From NCBI RefSeq assembly GCF_000416235.1, contig NZ_ATLO01000049.1, positions 62,001 to 126,000 of the forward strand: a stretch of DNA of 64,000 bases. The letters run 5' to 3'. The position numbers were made by a program, and so were the translations under genes. This DNA comes from Pseudomonas sp. CFII64 (lineage in GTDB: Bacteria; Pseudomonadota; Gammaproteobacteria; Pseudomonadales; Pseudomonadaceae). The stretch's first letter is position 1, and every line of letters begins with the position of its first letter. Under the pieces are notes generated by a model, which did not search any database, had not been told where the DNA came from, and saw nothing but the letters and a program-made list of their open reading frames with translations. This document shows, piece by piece, positions 43,167 to 52,056 of the stretch.

Positions 43167-44377
43167 CAGACGAAAATCGCCGCGATCACCCCGGCCAGTT
43201 CCGCCAGCAGCGCGCAACCTACAGCGTGGCGCGCACGCTGGATACCGACTGCGCCGAAATACACTGCCAGCACGTAGAAGGTGGTTTCGGTGCTGCCCTG
43301 AATGGTTGCGGCCACCAGCGCCGGGAAGCTGTCCACGCCTTGGGTCTGCATGGTTTCGATGAGCATTGCCCGGGCCGCGCTGCCGGAGAACGGCTTGACC
43401 AGCGCGGTGGGCAACGCATCGACGAAGCGTGTGTCCAGACCGAACCAGTTGACCAGATGGCGAATGCCTTCCAGGCCAAAATCCAGCGCCCCGGAAGCAC
43501 GCAACACGCCTACCGCGCAGAGCATCGCCACCAGATACGGCAGCAGACTTTTGGCGACGTCGAAGCCTTCCTTTGCGCCTTCAACGAACGCTTCGTACAC
43601 CTTCACTTTGCGTAACGCGCCGATGATCAGGAACAGCATGATCAGGCCGAACAGCGTCAGATTGCCGAGGATCGACGACAAACCGGCCAAGGCCGCTGCC
43701 GACATGGTTGCCAGCAAGGCCATGAAGCCGCCGAGGATCAGTGCGCCGGGGATCAGGTACGCGAGCACCACCGGGTCCCACAAGCGCAGGCGCTGCATGA
43801 CCGCCACCGACAGCAGGCCAACCAAAGTCGAAGCGCTGGTGGCCAGCAGGATCGGCAGGAATACCAACGTCGGGTCCACAGCGCCTTGCTGGGCGCGATA
43901 CATGAAGATCGTTACCGGCAGTAACGTGAGTGACGAAGCGTTGAGTACCAGAAACAGGATTTGCGCGTTAGTGGCGGAGGTTGGGCTTGGATTGAGCTCT
44001 TGCAGCGAGCGCATGGCTTTCAGGCCGATGGGCGTGGCGGCGTTGTCCAGGCCCAGTGCGTTGGCGGCGAAATTGAGGGTAATCAGGCCGATGGCTGGGT
44101 GTCCGGCCGGGACTTCCGGCATCAGGCGCAGGAACAGCGGGCCAAGTGCTTTGGCGAGCCAGTCGACGATTCCGGCTTTTTCGGCAATCCGCAAAAAGCC
44201 CAGCCAGAGGGTGAGGGTGCCGAACAGCAGGACCATCACTTCGACGGACAGCTTGGCCATGGCGAAAATGCTTTCGACCATCGCCGCGAAAATCCCCGCG
44301 TTACCGCCAATCAGCCACTGCGCCAATGCAGACACGGCGGCCACGACAAAAAAACCAAGCCATAGGCCATTGAGCAT
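43136..44377 (-). CDS. nucleoside-recognition (SpmA/SpmB-like) membrane protein
   Basis: 413 aa, a fusion of two Gate/nucleoside-recognition domains as in spore maturation proteins A and B. About nine to ten transmembrane helices are present, with repeated AAMVESIFAMAKLSVEVMVLLFG and GAKEGFDVAKSLLPYLVAMLC blocks and conserved LDNAATPIGLKAMRSLQ and GSTETTFYVLAVYFG signatures. No spore role is possible in Pseudomonas; a small-molecule transporter or gate function is inferred. Its 3' end overlaps the PqiC-like gene by 31 bp in the convergent direction. Confidence 0.85.
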   Translation of the reverse strand: MLNGLWLGFFVVAAVSALAQWLIGGNAGIFAAMVESIFAMAKLSVEVMVLLFGTLTLWLGFLRIAEKAGIVDWLAKALGPLFLRLMPEVPAGHPAIGLITLNFAANALGLDNAATPIGLKAMRSLQELNPSPTSATNAQILFLVLNASSLTLLPVTIFMYRAQQGAVDPTLVFLPILLATSASTLVGLLSVAVMQRLRLWDPVVLAYLIPGALILGGFMALLATMSAAALAGLSSILGNLTLFGLIMLFLIIGALRKVKVYEAFVEGAKEGFDVAKSLLPYLVAMLCAVGVLRASGALDFGLEGIRHLVNWFGLDTRFVDALPTALVKPFSGSAARAMLIETMQTQGVDSFPALVAATIQGSTETTFYVLAVYFGAVGIQRARHAVGCALLAELAGVIAAIFVCYWFFGATAA

Positions 44378-44462
44378 CAGTAAGTCCCCCCGAGATGCGG
44401 CGATGATAGCGGCGGGGGGATAAACAACAAAGGGTGAATGGCAAAAGGGCCTGATTGATCCG

Positions 44463-44576
44463 AGGACCGGCTCGCAGGACCGGCTCGTAGGACCGGCTTT
44501 AGCCGGGAGAGCAATCTTGCGGCACCAAGGTGGCGTCGAAGCGACCGACGCCCTCCCGGCTAAAGCCGGTCCTACG
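44463..44576. repeat. REP doublet with triplicated head
   Basis: The doublet is 44487-44576 (GTAGGACCGGCTTTAGCC ... GGCTAAAGCCGGTCCTAC). Just before it, GAGGACCGGCTCG and GCAGGACCGGCTCG repeat the start of the arm, giving three consecutive copies of GGACCGGCT. It sits at the 3' end of gltP. Confidence 0.8.
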
Positions 44577-44584
44577 GATTGCGT

Positions 44585-45922
44585 TCAAATATCCCGGATC
44601 GCTGTCTCACCCGCTGGCAACGGCTCTTTGCTGCGCCAGTGTGGCAGGGAGTTCCAGTAGCGTTGGCCTTTGGCGTCGTCGTACATGCCTTCCCAGCGGG
44701 AGATGACCAATACGGCCAGGGCGTTGCCGATCACGTTCAAGGCGGTGCGCGCCATGTCCATGATGCGGTCCACGCCGGCAATGAATGCCAGGCCTTCCAT
44801 CGGAATGCCCGCGCTGCCCAGTGTTGCCAGCAAGACCACGAACGAAACGCCCGGAACCCCGGCGATGCCCTTGGAGGTGACCATCAAGGTCAGGACCAGC
44901 ATCAATTGCGCGCCGATCGACAGATCGATGCCATACAGCTGCGCGATGAAAATCGCTGCGATGCTTTGATACAGCGTCGAGCCGTCGAGGTTGAACGAAT
45001 AACCGGTCGGGACCACGAAGCTGCAGATCGCTTTTGGCGCGCCGTAGGCTTCCATCTTCTCGATGACGCGCGGCAACACGGTTTCCGAACTGGCGGTGGA
45101 GTAGGCCAGCACCAGTTCGTCCTTGAAGATGCGCATCAGCTTCACGACCGAGAAGCCGAACATCTTCGCAATCAGGCCCAGCACCACGAAGGCGAAGAAG
45201 GCGATGGCCACGTAAACCAGGATCACCAGCTTGGCCAGCGGCAGCAGCGAAGCGAAACCGAAGTTCGCCACGGTGACGGCAATCAGGGCAAATACGCCAA
45301 TCGGCGCGTAGTTCATGATCATGTGAGTGACCTTGAACATGGTTTCCGAAACGCCCTGGAAAACCCGCACCAGCGGATCACGCACTTCGGCCTGCAGGCT
45401 GGACAAGCCCAGCCCGAACAACACCGAGAAGAAGATGATCGGCAGCATGTCGCCACGGGCGATGGCGGCGAAGATGTTCGACGGGATCAGGTTGAGGATC
45501 GTCGCGATGAACGCGTGATCGTGCTGAACCTCGGCGGTGGTCTTCTGATACTGCGAGATATCCACAGTGCCCAGCGTGCTCATGTCGATGCCGGAACCCG
45601 GCTGGAACAGATTGGCCAGCACCAGCCCGACCAGAATGGCGACGGTGGTGACGATTTCGAAGTAAATGATGGTTTTCAGGCCGATGCGACCCAGCTTTTT
45701 GGCGTCGCCGACGCCGGCAATGCCCACTACCAAGGAAGAAACCACAATCGGGATGACGATCATCTTGATCAAACGGATAAAGATATCGCCCGCCGGTTGC
45801 AGGATATTGCTGATCCACCACGCTTTTTCAGCGCTGAAATGGTTAAGCAGTGCTCCCAGCGCAATCCCGAGAACCAGACCAATGAGAATCTGCCAGGCCA
45901 GGCTCAGCTTTGCCTTCTTCAT
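44585..45922 (-). CDS. gltP: glutamate/aspartate:cation symporter GltP (DAACS family)
   Basis: 445 aa dicarboxylate/amino acid:cation symporter. The N-terminus is KLSLAWQILIGLVLGIALGALL; family blocks are FIRLIKMIVIPIVVSSLVVG, the hairpin AYSTASSETVLPRVIEKM (serine-rich HP1), SFVVPTGYSFNLDGSTLYQS and the HP2 loop SKGIAGVPGVSFVVLLATLG. It takes up glutamate, aspartate or related dicarboxylates with protons or sodium. GltP is preferred over DctA because of overall similarity to GltP-type N- and C-termini, but the call is not certain. The 665-bp region upstream carries palindromes that could be regulatory. Confidence 0.9.
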   Translation of the reverse strand: MKKAKLSLAWQILIGLVLGIALGALLNHFSAEKAWWISNILQPAGDIFIRLIKMIVIPIVVSSLVVGIAGVGDAKKLGRIGLKTIIYFEIVTTVAILVGLVLANLFQPGSGIDMSTLGTVDISQYQKTTAEVQHDHAFIATILNLIPSNIFAAIARGDMLPIIFFSVLFGLGLSSLQAEVRDPLVRVFQGVSETMFKVTHMIMNYAPIGVFALIAVTVANFGFASLLPLAKLVILVYVAIAFFAFVVLGLIAKMFGFSVVKLMRIFKDELVLAYSTASSETVLPRVIEKMEAYGAPKAICSFVVPTGYSFNLDGSTLYQSIAAIFIAQLYGIDLSIGAQLMLVLTLMVTSKGIAGVPGVSFVVLLATLGSAGIPMEGLAFIAGVDRIMDMARTALNVIGNALAVLVISRWEGMYDDAKGQRYWNSLPHWRSKEPLPAGETAIRDI

Positions 45923-45945
45923 GTCGTTACCTTTTTCAAGTGGCT

Positions 45946-46026
45946 AGGACATCTCTAAAACCGACACGCTCGACGTTGCTCGTTCCACAGCAGCTGCGAG
46001 GGCATGGATGCCTTTAGAGCTGTCCT
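45946..46026. repeat. 14-bp imperfect inverted repeat around 53 bp
   Basis: AGGACATCTCTAAA (45946-45959) is inverted as TTTAGAGCTGTCCT (46013-46026), with one mismatch. It lies just upstream of gltP, in its probable leader region. Confidence 0.6.
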
Positions 46027-46110
46027 GAGAAGGTCGCCGCAAACGAGCATCCTGGCTCTGTAGCGGGCGAAAAAAGGCGCAACTATTGGCACCGGACGCC
46101 GCACCGTCTA

Positions 46111-46156
46111 ATGCCGAAAACGACTACCCCATGCCGAATCGGCATAATGTCGTTTT
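46111..46156 (-). promoter_or_regulatory. nested palindromes upstream of gltP
   Basis: A 15-bp palindrome ATGCCGA-A-TCGGCAT (46131-46145) sits inside the flanking inverted pair AAAACGAC (46117-46124) and GTCGTTTT (46149-46156), and ATGCCGAA is repeated at 46111. The site is ~190-235 bp from the gltP start, a distance suited to an activator. The rest of the 665-bp gap (45923-46587) shows no gene that I can support. Confidence 0.45.
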
Positions 46157-46544
46157 AGCCTGAAAGTGTCGCAAAGCGTTGGATGGATACCGCTATTCGG
46201 CTGGGAAGTGGCTAATACGTCGCCTGTGGCGCGATAGGCCTACAGAATCAGAGGAGATTTCGAGTGCAGAAATTTGGTTGGCGCGGGGATTTTTCCTACG
46301 GATTTTGACTGACGTGCGGCGATGTGACGCGCGGGTTGATCAACCCGAAAATGGTAAAGCGCAACGCAGGTCCGGGAATGACCCTCGATGTTATTCGAGA
46401 AGCCGATCATGGACGTGCGCTGCGGTTTTCCTGACCCGGCCCTTGCGGAAGTACTCCCTGTACTCCTAGGTCACTTCGATCCGAACAATCAAAGCGTCCC
46501 GGCCCCATGGTCATGCGCCAGTCGTCATCGGACTGCGCAGCGCT

Positions 46545-46579
46545 CAGAAGAGCAGCCCTCAAGCGGGCGCGCTCTTCTG
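46545..46579 (-). terminator. hairpin downstream of Ivy-family gene
   Basis: CAGAAGAGC and GCTCTTCTG, with inner GCCC/GGGC, form a long stem 9 bp after the stop of the gene at 46588-47055. No T-run follows. Confidence 0.5.
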
Positions 46580-46587
46580 TCTTTAAA

Positions 46588-47055
46588 TCAGTACCAGTTC
46601 GGATCCTTGCGCAGCTGCTCTTGCAGCAAAGCCTGCATACCTTCGTCCGGCTTACCCAGGAAGCGATAAGTGGCGTGGCGAGTCGGCGATTTGTCAGCGG
46701 GCAAACCCGCAGGCACATCGACCAGCATCGCGTAGGCATCCTGCTTGTCGAGGCTATACGCCACGATCAAGCGCTCGCTGCGGCACGAGTCAGCCTTTTC
46801 GCACAGCGGTCCGACTATATAAGGCTTGCCGTCTTCCGTAACGGCATTCATCTGCTGCTCTGAGACACCAGAAAGATTGATCACCCAGTCGGGCAAGCGC
46901 TCTTCCTTCTTCACGACGCCCATCCATGTCTGCCGATACTCGGGGGCGGAACTCAACAGTTCGTTGACCCGAGTCTGTCCATCATTGGCAGCCATTGCCA
47001 TGGCGCTACCGCCCATGAGCAGGGCGGCGGCCAGAGAGTGGAGAGAAGCACGCAT
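46588..47055 (-). CDS. Ivy-family (inhibitor of vertebrate lysozyme) periplasmic protein
   Basis: 155 aa. A signal peptide ends near AMAMAANDG. The mature protein shows the Ivy pattern: YRQTWMGVVKKEERLPDWV, then YIVGPLCEKADSCRSERLIVAYS, where two cysteines frame a short loop as in the CKPHDC loop of E. coli Ivy (here LCEKADSC), and AYAMLVDVPAGLPADKSPTRHATYRFLGKP (in part). Ivy homologues inhibit c-type lysozymes or lytic transglycosylases. The inhibitory loop sequence differs from E. coli, so potency cannot be assumed. It is adjacent to DUF1328 and AlgB/KinB. Confidence 0.75.
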   Translation of the reverse strand: MRASLHSLAAALLMGGSAMAMAANDGQTRVNELLSSAPEYRQTWMGVVKKEERLPDWVINLSGVSEQQMNAVTEDGKPYIVGPLCEKADSCRSERLIVAYSLDKQDAYAMLVDVPAGLPADKSPTRHATYRFLGKPDEGMQALLQEQLRKDPNWY

Positions 47056-47058
47056 GTG

Positions 47059-47223
47059 TCAGCCTCGGCCGCGACGGCCAAAGAAGAAGGACACAACGAA
47101 CATGACCAGGAACACGACGAACAGGATCTTGGCAATGCCTGTAGCGGTGCCAGCGATACCGCCGAAGCCCAGAACTGCAGCGACGATGGCGATGATTAGA
47201 AACGTGATTGCCCAACTCAACAT
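47059..47223 (-). CDS. DUF1328 (UPF0391) small membrane protein
   Basis: 54 aa, beginning [20 protein letters not shown] and ending in [12 protein letters not shown]. It has two transmembrane helices with the conserved [18 protein letters not shown] between them, the hallmark of the UPF0391/DUF1328 family (YtjA-like). Members are often induced by envelope or general stress. A start at 47223 follows AGGAGA. It lies between the Ivy-type gene and the next small membrane protein on the same strand. No function is established. Confidence 0.92.
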
Positions 47224-47285
47224 GGTGATTCTCCTTTACTACTGTTTTAAATAATGTGGTGTGCTGCGTTCACTGCAAGGCGGGT

Positions 47286-47567
47286 TTAGAAAACCCAGGT
47301 TTGCCTCTGCGGCAATTCACTGACTTCAACATTGCCCTCTACCGGAGTCAGACTCAGGGCGGTGTCCTTGGCCATCGGCACGCTGACCGTGGAATACGAC
47401 TGGCTGTGAGTGAAGTGCTGTTTGATCTGGGGTGCTTCGGAAGCACTGCTCCAGTGTTGATACTGCTGAATCGAAAGCAAAGTGACCAACAGGGCCAAGG
47501 TGGCGAATAAGAGTTGCTGGATGTGCAGAGGCGAAATACGCAGTTGTGCAAGACGCTGGCTGTTCAT
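47286..47567 (-). CDS. small membrane protein, unknown
   Basis: 93 aa from the ATG at 47567 (MNSQRLAQLRISPLHIQQLL), behind GGAAGGAG. One transmembrane helix (LLFATLALLVTLLSIQQY) precedes a ~60-residue soluble tail (HFTHSQSYSTVSVPMAKDTA). I do not recognise a family. The same strand and spacing as DUF1328 suggest shared expression, but there are 62 bp between the two genes. Confidence 0.6.
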   Translation of the reverse strand: MNSQRLAQLRISPLHIQQLLFATLALLVTLLSIQQYQHWSSASEAPQIKQHFTHSQSYSTVSVPMAKDTALSLTPVEGNVEVSELPQRQTWVF

Positions 47568-47757
47568 CCGAGTGCTCCTTCCACCTTGGTGGACCTTCAA
47601 TCTTGATCTTGTGAGCCGGTAAATTCACGGCTGGGTTAAGAGGTATATTGCAGACTGTATGCCAGCTTTTGATTGATTATAAAGCCTATATAAATCAGTG
47701 ACTTACAAAGTCTATTCACGGCAGTTGAGTAGCATCCTGCACGATTGACCCTTTGCG

Positions 47758-47784
47758 ATCGTGCGTTCTGCACGAACGCACGAT
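47758..47784. terminator. 11-bp perfect hairpin
   Basis: ATCGTGCGTTC (47758-47768) and GAACGCACGAT (47774-47784), loop TGCAC, lie 30 bp past the stop of the BON gene. There is no T-tract. Confidence 0.45.
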
Positions 47785-47813
47785 GTTCCCGGATGGCCAA
47801 GGCGCCGCGCAGG

Positions 47814-48662
47814 TCAGCCCGCCGTACGCGCCATGACCTTCAAAGCGTCGGCATTGACGCCTTTGACGCCGCGAATATTGCGCGCGGTTTCCACGGCCAG
47901 TTCCTTCTCGGCGAAGTTGGCGACGATGCCATTGAGGGTTACCAAGCCTTCCTTGGTTTCAACTTTGATATTCAGGCCGTCGAGGTTGCGGCTGTAGATC
48001 AGGCTGGATTTCACCTTGCTGGTGATCCACGCGTCGCTAAGCTGTTCCACAGGATTGGCCGACGGTGGCTGAACCTTGGAGGCAATGGAGTCCTGGGCGC
48101 TCAGGCTGACCAGATTGTTGACGCTGGTTACGCCGTTGGTGTTGCTCGCCAGACTGCCGGCCAGTTCCTTGGCTTCGGGGCTGGTGGCGCGACCTTTGAG
48201 GGTGACGACGCCGTCTTTGCTGTCCACGTCGATGTTCAACGCTTCAGTGACGCTGTTCCACAGCAGCTTGGATTTCACGGTGGCAGTCAGCGTGGCGTCC
48301 TCGAAGCTTTGCGCCAGATTGGCCTTGGTGCCGGGTTCGGCGGCAACGTTGGCATCGACTTCCAGCTGGTTATCGACCTTATCGATACCACTGACGTCCA
48401 GGGCAATCCGTTGCGCCAGTTCGCGGTCCACTTCGTTTTCGACTTTACCTTTGAGAATCGCAGTGCCTTGTTCGACGTTGACGTCGATCTTGAACGGGCT
48501 CAGGTGGCGATTCAGTGCGAAGGCGGTCCAGATCGAACCTTCCTGCCGCGCTTCGGCCAGTTGACTGGGCAAATCTTGCTGAGCGGCGCTGGCAAGCAGC
48601 GGGTTCATCCCCAGCACAGTGATTGTTGCGGTGGCCAGGGCGAGCTTTTTCAGCGGGTGCAT
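47814..48662 (-). CDS. triple BON-domain periplasmic protein
   Basis: 282 aa. A signal peptide (LALATATITVLGMNPLLASA) exports it to the periplasm. Three BON domains follow: IWTAFALNRHLSPFKIDVNV (~40-105), LTATVKSKLLWNSVTEALNI (~125-190) and ITSKVKSSLIYSRNLDGLNI (~205-275). Each ends in a turn-rich KVDNQLEV- or TSVNNLVSL-type segment. OsmY-like BON proteins bind membranes or phospholipid and protect against osmotic shock. It is divergent from algB across ~243 bp, so control by envelope stress is plausible. Confidence 0.9.
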   Translation of the reverse strand: MHPLKKLALATATITVLGMNPLLASAAQQDLPSQLAEARQEGSIWTAFALNRHLSPFKIDVNVEQGTAILKGKVENEVDRELAQRIALDVSGIDKVDNQLEVDANVAAEPGTKANLAQSFEDATLTATVKSKLLWNSVTEALNIDVDSKDGVVTLKGRATSPEAKELAGSLASNTNGVTSVNNLVSLSAQDSIASKVQPPSANPVEQLSDAWITSKVKSSLIYSRNLDGLNIKVETKEGLVTLNGIVANFAEKELAVETARNIRGVKGVNADALKVMARTAG

Positions 48663-48905
48663 GGCGCATCTCCATCAATTGCAGTACGTAAATTTCATTT
48701 CATCGCCTGCGGCGAAAAGCTAAAGAAACCCGCAAGGGCCATGCCAGCGAATATTCCTACTGAATTTTCAACAAATTCAGCGTCTTACTGTTTAAGGTGG
48801 CAGACAGTTACCATGCAGCACGCCGAATCAATCAGAATCGACCATGCAACTTGCCCGATTATTCTGAGACTAACCCAAGACAATTCACTTAGGAGCGTAG
48901 GAAAA

Positions 48906-50252
48906 ATGGAAGCAGCCACTGAGAATCAGGGCCGTATTCTGCTTGTGGATGACGAATCCGCGATCCTTCGCACGTTCCGTTACTGCCTGGAAGATGAGGG
49001 CTACAGCGTCGCGACCGCCAACAGCGCAGCGCAGGCGGAGACGTTGCTGCAACGCCAGGTATTCGACCTGTGCTTTCTGGATTTGCGACTTGGCGAAGAC
49101 AATGGCCTGGATGTTCTGGCGCAAATGCGTATCCAGGCGCCGTGGATGCGGGTCGTGATTGTCACGGCGCACTCGGCCGTCGATACGGCGGTGGATGCCA
49201 TTCAGGCGGGTGCCGCCGATTATCTGGTCAAGCCTTGCAGCCCGGACCAATTGCGCCTGGCTACGGCCAAGCAGCTGGAAGTGCGCCAATTGTCGGCGCG
49301 GCTCGAAGCGCTGGAAGGCGAAGTGCGCAAGCCCAAGGACGGTCTGGATTCCCACAGTCCGGCGATGATGGCGATCCTGGAAACCGCGCGCCAAGTCGCC
49401 AATACCGACGCCAATATCCTGATTCTTGGCGAGTCCGGCACCGGTAAAGGCGAGCTGGCGCGGGCCATTCACGGCTGGAGCAAGCGCTCGAAGAAGTCCT
49501 GCGTGACCATCAACTGCCCGTCGCTGACTGCAGAGCTGATGGAAAGTGAGCTGTTCGGTCACAGCCGGGGTGCATTTACCGGCGCCAGCGAAAGCACGCT
49601 CGGCCGGGTCAATCAGGCCGACGGCGGTACGCTGTTTCTCGACGAGATCGGTGATTTTCCGCTCACGTTGCAGCCCAAGTTGCTGCGTTTCATCCAGGAC
49701 AAGGAATACGAGCGGGTGGGTGATCCCGTCACGCGTCGCGCTGACGTGCGCATTCTTGCCGCGACCAACCTGAACCTGGAAGACATGGTGCGCAGCGGTC
49801 GTTTCCGTGAAGACTTGCTGTACCGCCTGAACGTCATCACCTTGCATTTGCCGCCATTGCGCGAACGCAGCGAGGACATTCTTACTCTGGCTGATCGCTT
49901 CCTGGCGCGCTTCGTCAAGGAATACGCCCGTCCCGCTCGCGGTTTCAGCGAAGAGGCGCGGGCCGCGCTGCTCAATTATCGCTGGCCTGGCAACATCCGC
50001 GAGCTGCGTAACGTCATCGAGCGCGCCAGCATCATTTGCCCGCAAGAGCGCGTTGAAATCAGCCACTTGGGCATGGCCGAACAACCGACCAGCAATGCCC
50101 CGCGCGTCGGCGCAGCCCTGAGCCTGGACGAGCTGGAAAAAGCTCACATCGGCGCAGTGCTGGCGACCAGCGAAACCTTGGACGCGGCGGCCAGGACGCT
50201 GGGCATCGACGCCTCGACGCTCTATCGAAAACGCAAGCAGTACAACTTATGA
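48906..50252 (+). CDS. algB: AlgB, NtrC-family response regulator
   Basis: 448 aa. Receiver domain 1-125 with the phosphoacceptor Asp59 in CFLDLRLGE, an AAA+ sigma-54-interaction domain (~145-380) with GESGTGKGELARAIHG (Walker A), GHSRGAFTGAS (the sigma-54-contacting GAFTGA loop) and GGTLFLDEIGDFPL, and a C-terminal Fis-type helix-turn-helix (LDAAARTLGIDASTLYRKRK). In P. aeruginosa AlgB with KinB controls alginate, virulence and quorum traits. The ATG at 48906 follows TAGGAAAA. kinB begins ten bp after the stop. Confidence 0.95.
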   Translation: MEAATENQGRILLVDDESAILRTFRYCLEDEGYSVATANSAAQAETLLQRQVFDLCFLDLRLGEDNGLDVLAQMRIQAPWMRVVIVTAHSAVDTAVDAIQAGAADYLVKPCSPDQLRLATAKQLEVRQLSARLEALEGEVRKPKDGLDSHSPAMMAILETARQVANTDANILILGESGTGKGELARAIHGWSKRSKKSCVTINCPSLTAELMESELFGHSRGAFTGASESTLGRVNQADGGTLFLDEIGDFPLTLQPKLLRFIQDKEYERVGDPVTRRADVRILAATNLNLEDMVRSGRFREDLLYRLNVITLHLPPLRERSEDILTLADRFLARFVKEYARPARGFSEEARAALLNYRWPGNIRELRNVIERASIICPQERVEISHLGMAEQPTSNAPRVGAALSLDELEKAHIGAVLATSETLDAAARTLGIDASTLYRKRKQYNL

Positions 50253-50262
50253 AACGACGCCC

Positions 50263-52050
50263 ATGAAATTGGCGATGAAGTTGCGTACCCGGCTGTTCCT
50301 CAGCATTTCTGCCTTGATAACCGTTGCGTTGTTGGGGCTGATGCTGGGATTGGTCAGTGTCATGCAGATGGCCAAGTCCCAGGAGTCTTTGATTCAGCAG
50401 AACTTCGTGACGCTGGATATCGGCCTGAAACTGCGGCAGAACCTCGGCGATCAGTTGGTCATGATGCTCAATGAAACGCCCGATCCCGCGACGCTCAAGG
50501 CCGCGCAGGATCAGTTTCGCGAGTTATTGGCCCAAGGCGTCGAGCACGATGCGCAGATTGACATCGACAACGGCTTCCGGGCAGCCAGCGTTGACTACCA
50601 GAAGTTCCTCGAAGCGTACGCGCAAACCCGGGAGGTTCCGCGGACCCTGCGCGACAATACCGAGCTGAGTCAGTACTTCAACACGCTGCGCAACAACCTG
50701 CTGGCGGCCCATCGACAATCGTTGAGCAATATCAGCGATGCCGAAAGCCATTCCCGTGAACGCGCTTTATGGGTTGCCGGATTGCTGGGTTTGGTGGGCA
50801 TCGCGGTGCTGTGCATCGGGTTCATTACTGCTCACGGCATCGCGCGGCGGTTTGGCGCGCCCATTGAAGCCTTGGCCAAGGCCGCCGACAAAATCGGCCA
50901 GGGCAATTTCGAGGTCACGCTGCCGATTTCGTCGGCGGCCGAAATGAACCTGCTGACTCGCCGTTTTGGTGTCATGGCTGAAGCATTGCGCCAGCATCAG
51001 GCAACCAATGTCGACGAACTGCTCGCCGGCCAACAGCGCTTGCAGGCAGTGCTGGACAGCATCGATGACGGCTTATTGATGATCGACCGCCAAGGGCGCC
51101 TTGAGCACCTTAACCCGGTAGCTCAGCGCCAGCTCGGCTGGGACGAGGAAAGACTCGGCCAAGGCCTTGGCGAGGCCTTGCAGCGTCCCGAGCTGGACGA
51201 ACAGCTCTACCTGACGTTGCGCGGCGGCACGCTGGAGCGGGCGCCGGAAGATCTGTCGATTGAAATCGATGGCGAAACCCGCTTGCTGACCTACAGCCTC
51301 ACGCCGGTGAGCCACACCAAGGGCCACATTCTGGGCGCGGTGATGGTCTTGCACGACGTGACCGAGCAGCGCGCCTTCGAGCGCGTGCGCAGCGAGTTTG
51401 TCCTGCGGGCCTCACATGAGTTGCGCACACCCGTGACCGGCATGCACATGGCGTTCGGCCTGCTTCAGGAGCGGGTGCATTTTGCCGAGGATTCCCGCGA
51501 AGCGGACCTGTTCAATACCGTCAATGAAGAAATGCAGCGCTTGATGCAGCTGATCAACGACTTGCTGAATTTCTCGCGTTATCAAAATGGTCTGCAAAAG
51601 CTGACGCTGGAGCCGTGCTCGGTCGATGAAATGCTCGAACAGGCGCGCCTGCGCTTTGAAGAGCGGGCCGGGGAGCGGGACATCGTGCTGACCGTGGAAG
51701 TCGAGGATCAGCTGCCACAGATGAACGGCGATCGCGCTCAGCTGGAGCGGGTGCTGGACAACCTGCTCGACAACGCGATCCGTCATACCCCGGAAAAAGG
51801 CCTGATCCGCCTCCAGGCCAGGCGCCATGGCGAGCGGGTGATCATCAGCGTCGAGGACAATGGCGAAGGTATTGCCTACGGCCAGCAGGGGCGCATTTTC
51901 GAACCCTTCGTCCAGGTCGGCCGCAAGAAAGGCGGCGCCGGACTTGGCCTGGCACTGTGCAAGGAAATCGTGCAACTGCACGGCGGCCGCATGGGCGTCT
52001 ATTCCCGACCGGGGCAGGGCACGCAGTTTTATATGGCGTTGCCGCTTTAG
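50263..52050 (+). CDS. kinB: KinB, sensor histidine kinase/phosphatase
   Basis: 595 aa. Two transmembrane helices (LFLSISALITVALLGLMLGL near 10-30 and GLLGLVGIAVLCIGFITAHG near 165-190) bracket a periplasmic domain. HAMP (AHGIARRFGAPIEALAKAAD) and PAS (VLDSIDDGLLMIDRQGRLEH) domains precede the DHp helix with His385 in ASHELRTPVTGM, then the HATPase_c region (NLLDNAIRHTPEKG, EDNGEGI, GAGLGLALCKEIV). In P. aeruginosa KinB mainly acts as a phosphatase on AlgB. A truncated REP follows the stop. Confidence 0.95.
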   Translation: MKLAMKLRTRLFLSISALITVALLGLMLGLVSVMQMAKSQESLIQQNFVTLDIGLKLRQNLGDQLVMMLNETPDPATLKAAQDQFRELLAQGVEHDAQIDIDNGFRAASVDYQKFLEAYAQTREVPRTLRDNTELSQYFNTLRNNLLAAHRQSLSNISDAESHSRERALWVAGLLGLVGIAVLCIGFITAHGIARRFGAPIEALAKAADKIGQGNFEVTLPISSAAEMNLLTRRFGVMAEALRQHQATNVDELLAGQQRLQAVLDSIDDGLLMIDRQGRLEHLNPVAQRQLGWDEERLGQGLGEALQRPELDEQLYLTLRGGTLERAPEDLSIEIDGETRLLTYSLTPVSHTKGHILGAVMVLHDVTEQRAFERVRSEFVLRASHELRTPVTGMHMAFGLLQERVHFAEDSREADLFNTVNEEMQRLMQLINDLLNFSRYQNGLQKLTLEPCSVDEMLEQARLRFEERAGERDIVLTVEVEDQLPQMNGDRAQLERVLDNLLDNAIRHTPEKGLIRLQARRHGERVIISVEDNGEGIAYGQQGRIFEPFVQVGRKKGGAGLGLALCKEIVQLHGGRMGVYSRPGQGTQFYMALPL

Positions 52051-52056
52051 GTTTAC

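Noticed and set aside
46080..46110. Sigma-54 promoter upstream of gltP
   Set aside because: A GG...GC pair is present but the spacing is 11 instead of 10 bases on the coding strand.
46179..46469. Possible 96-codon gene in the gltP-Ivy gap
   Set aside because: No ribosome-binding site, no recognisable motif and atypical composition for a coding region here.
47745..48905. Upstream extension of the algB frame
   Set aside because: It runs through the BON gene on the other strand; the ATG at 48906 has a good ribosome-binding site and gives the normal AlgB length.
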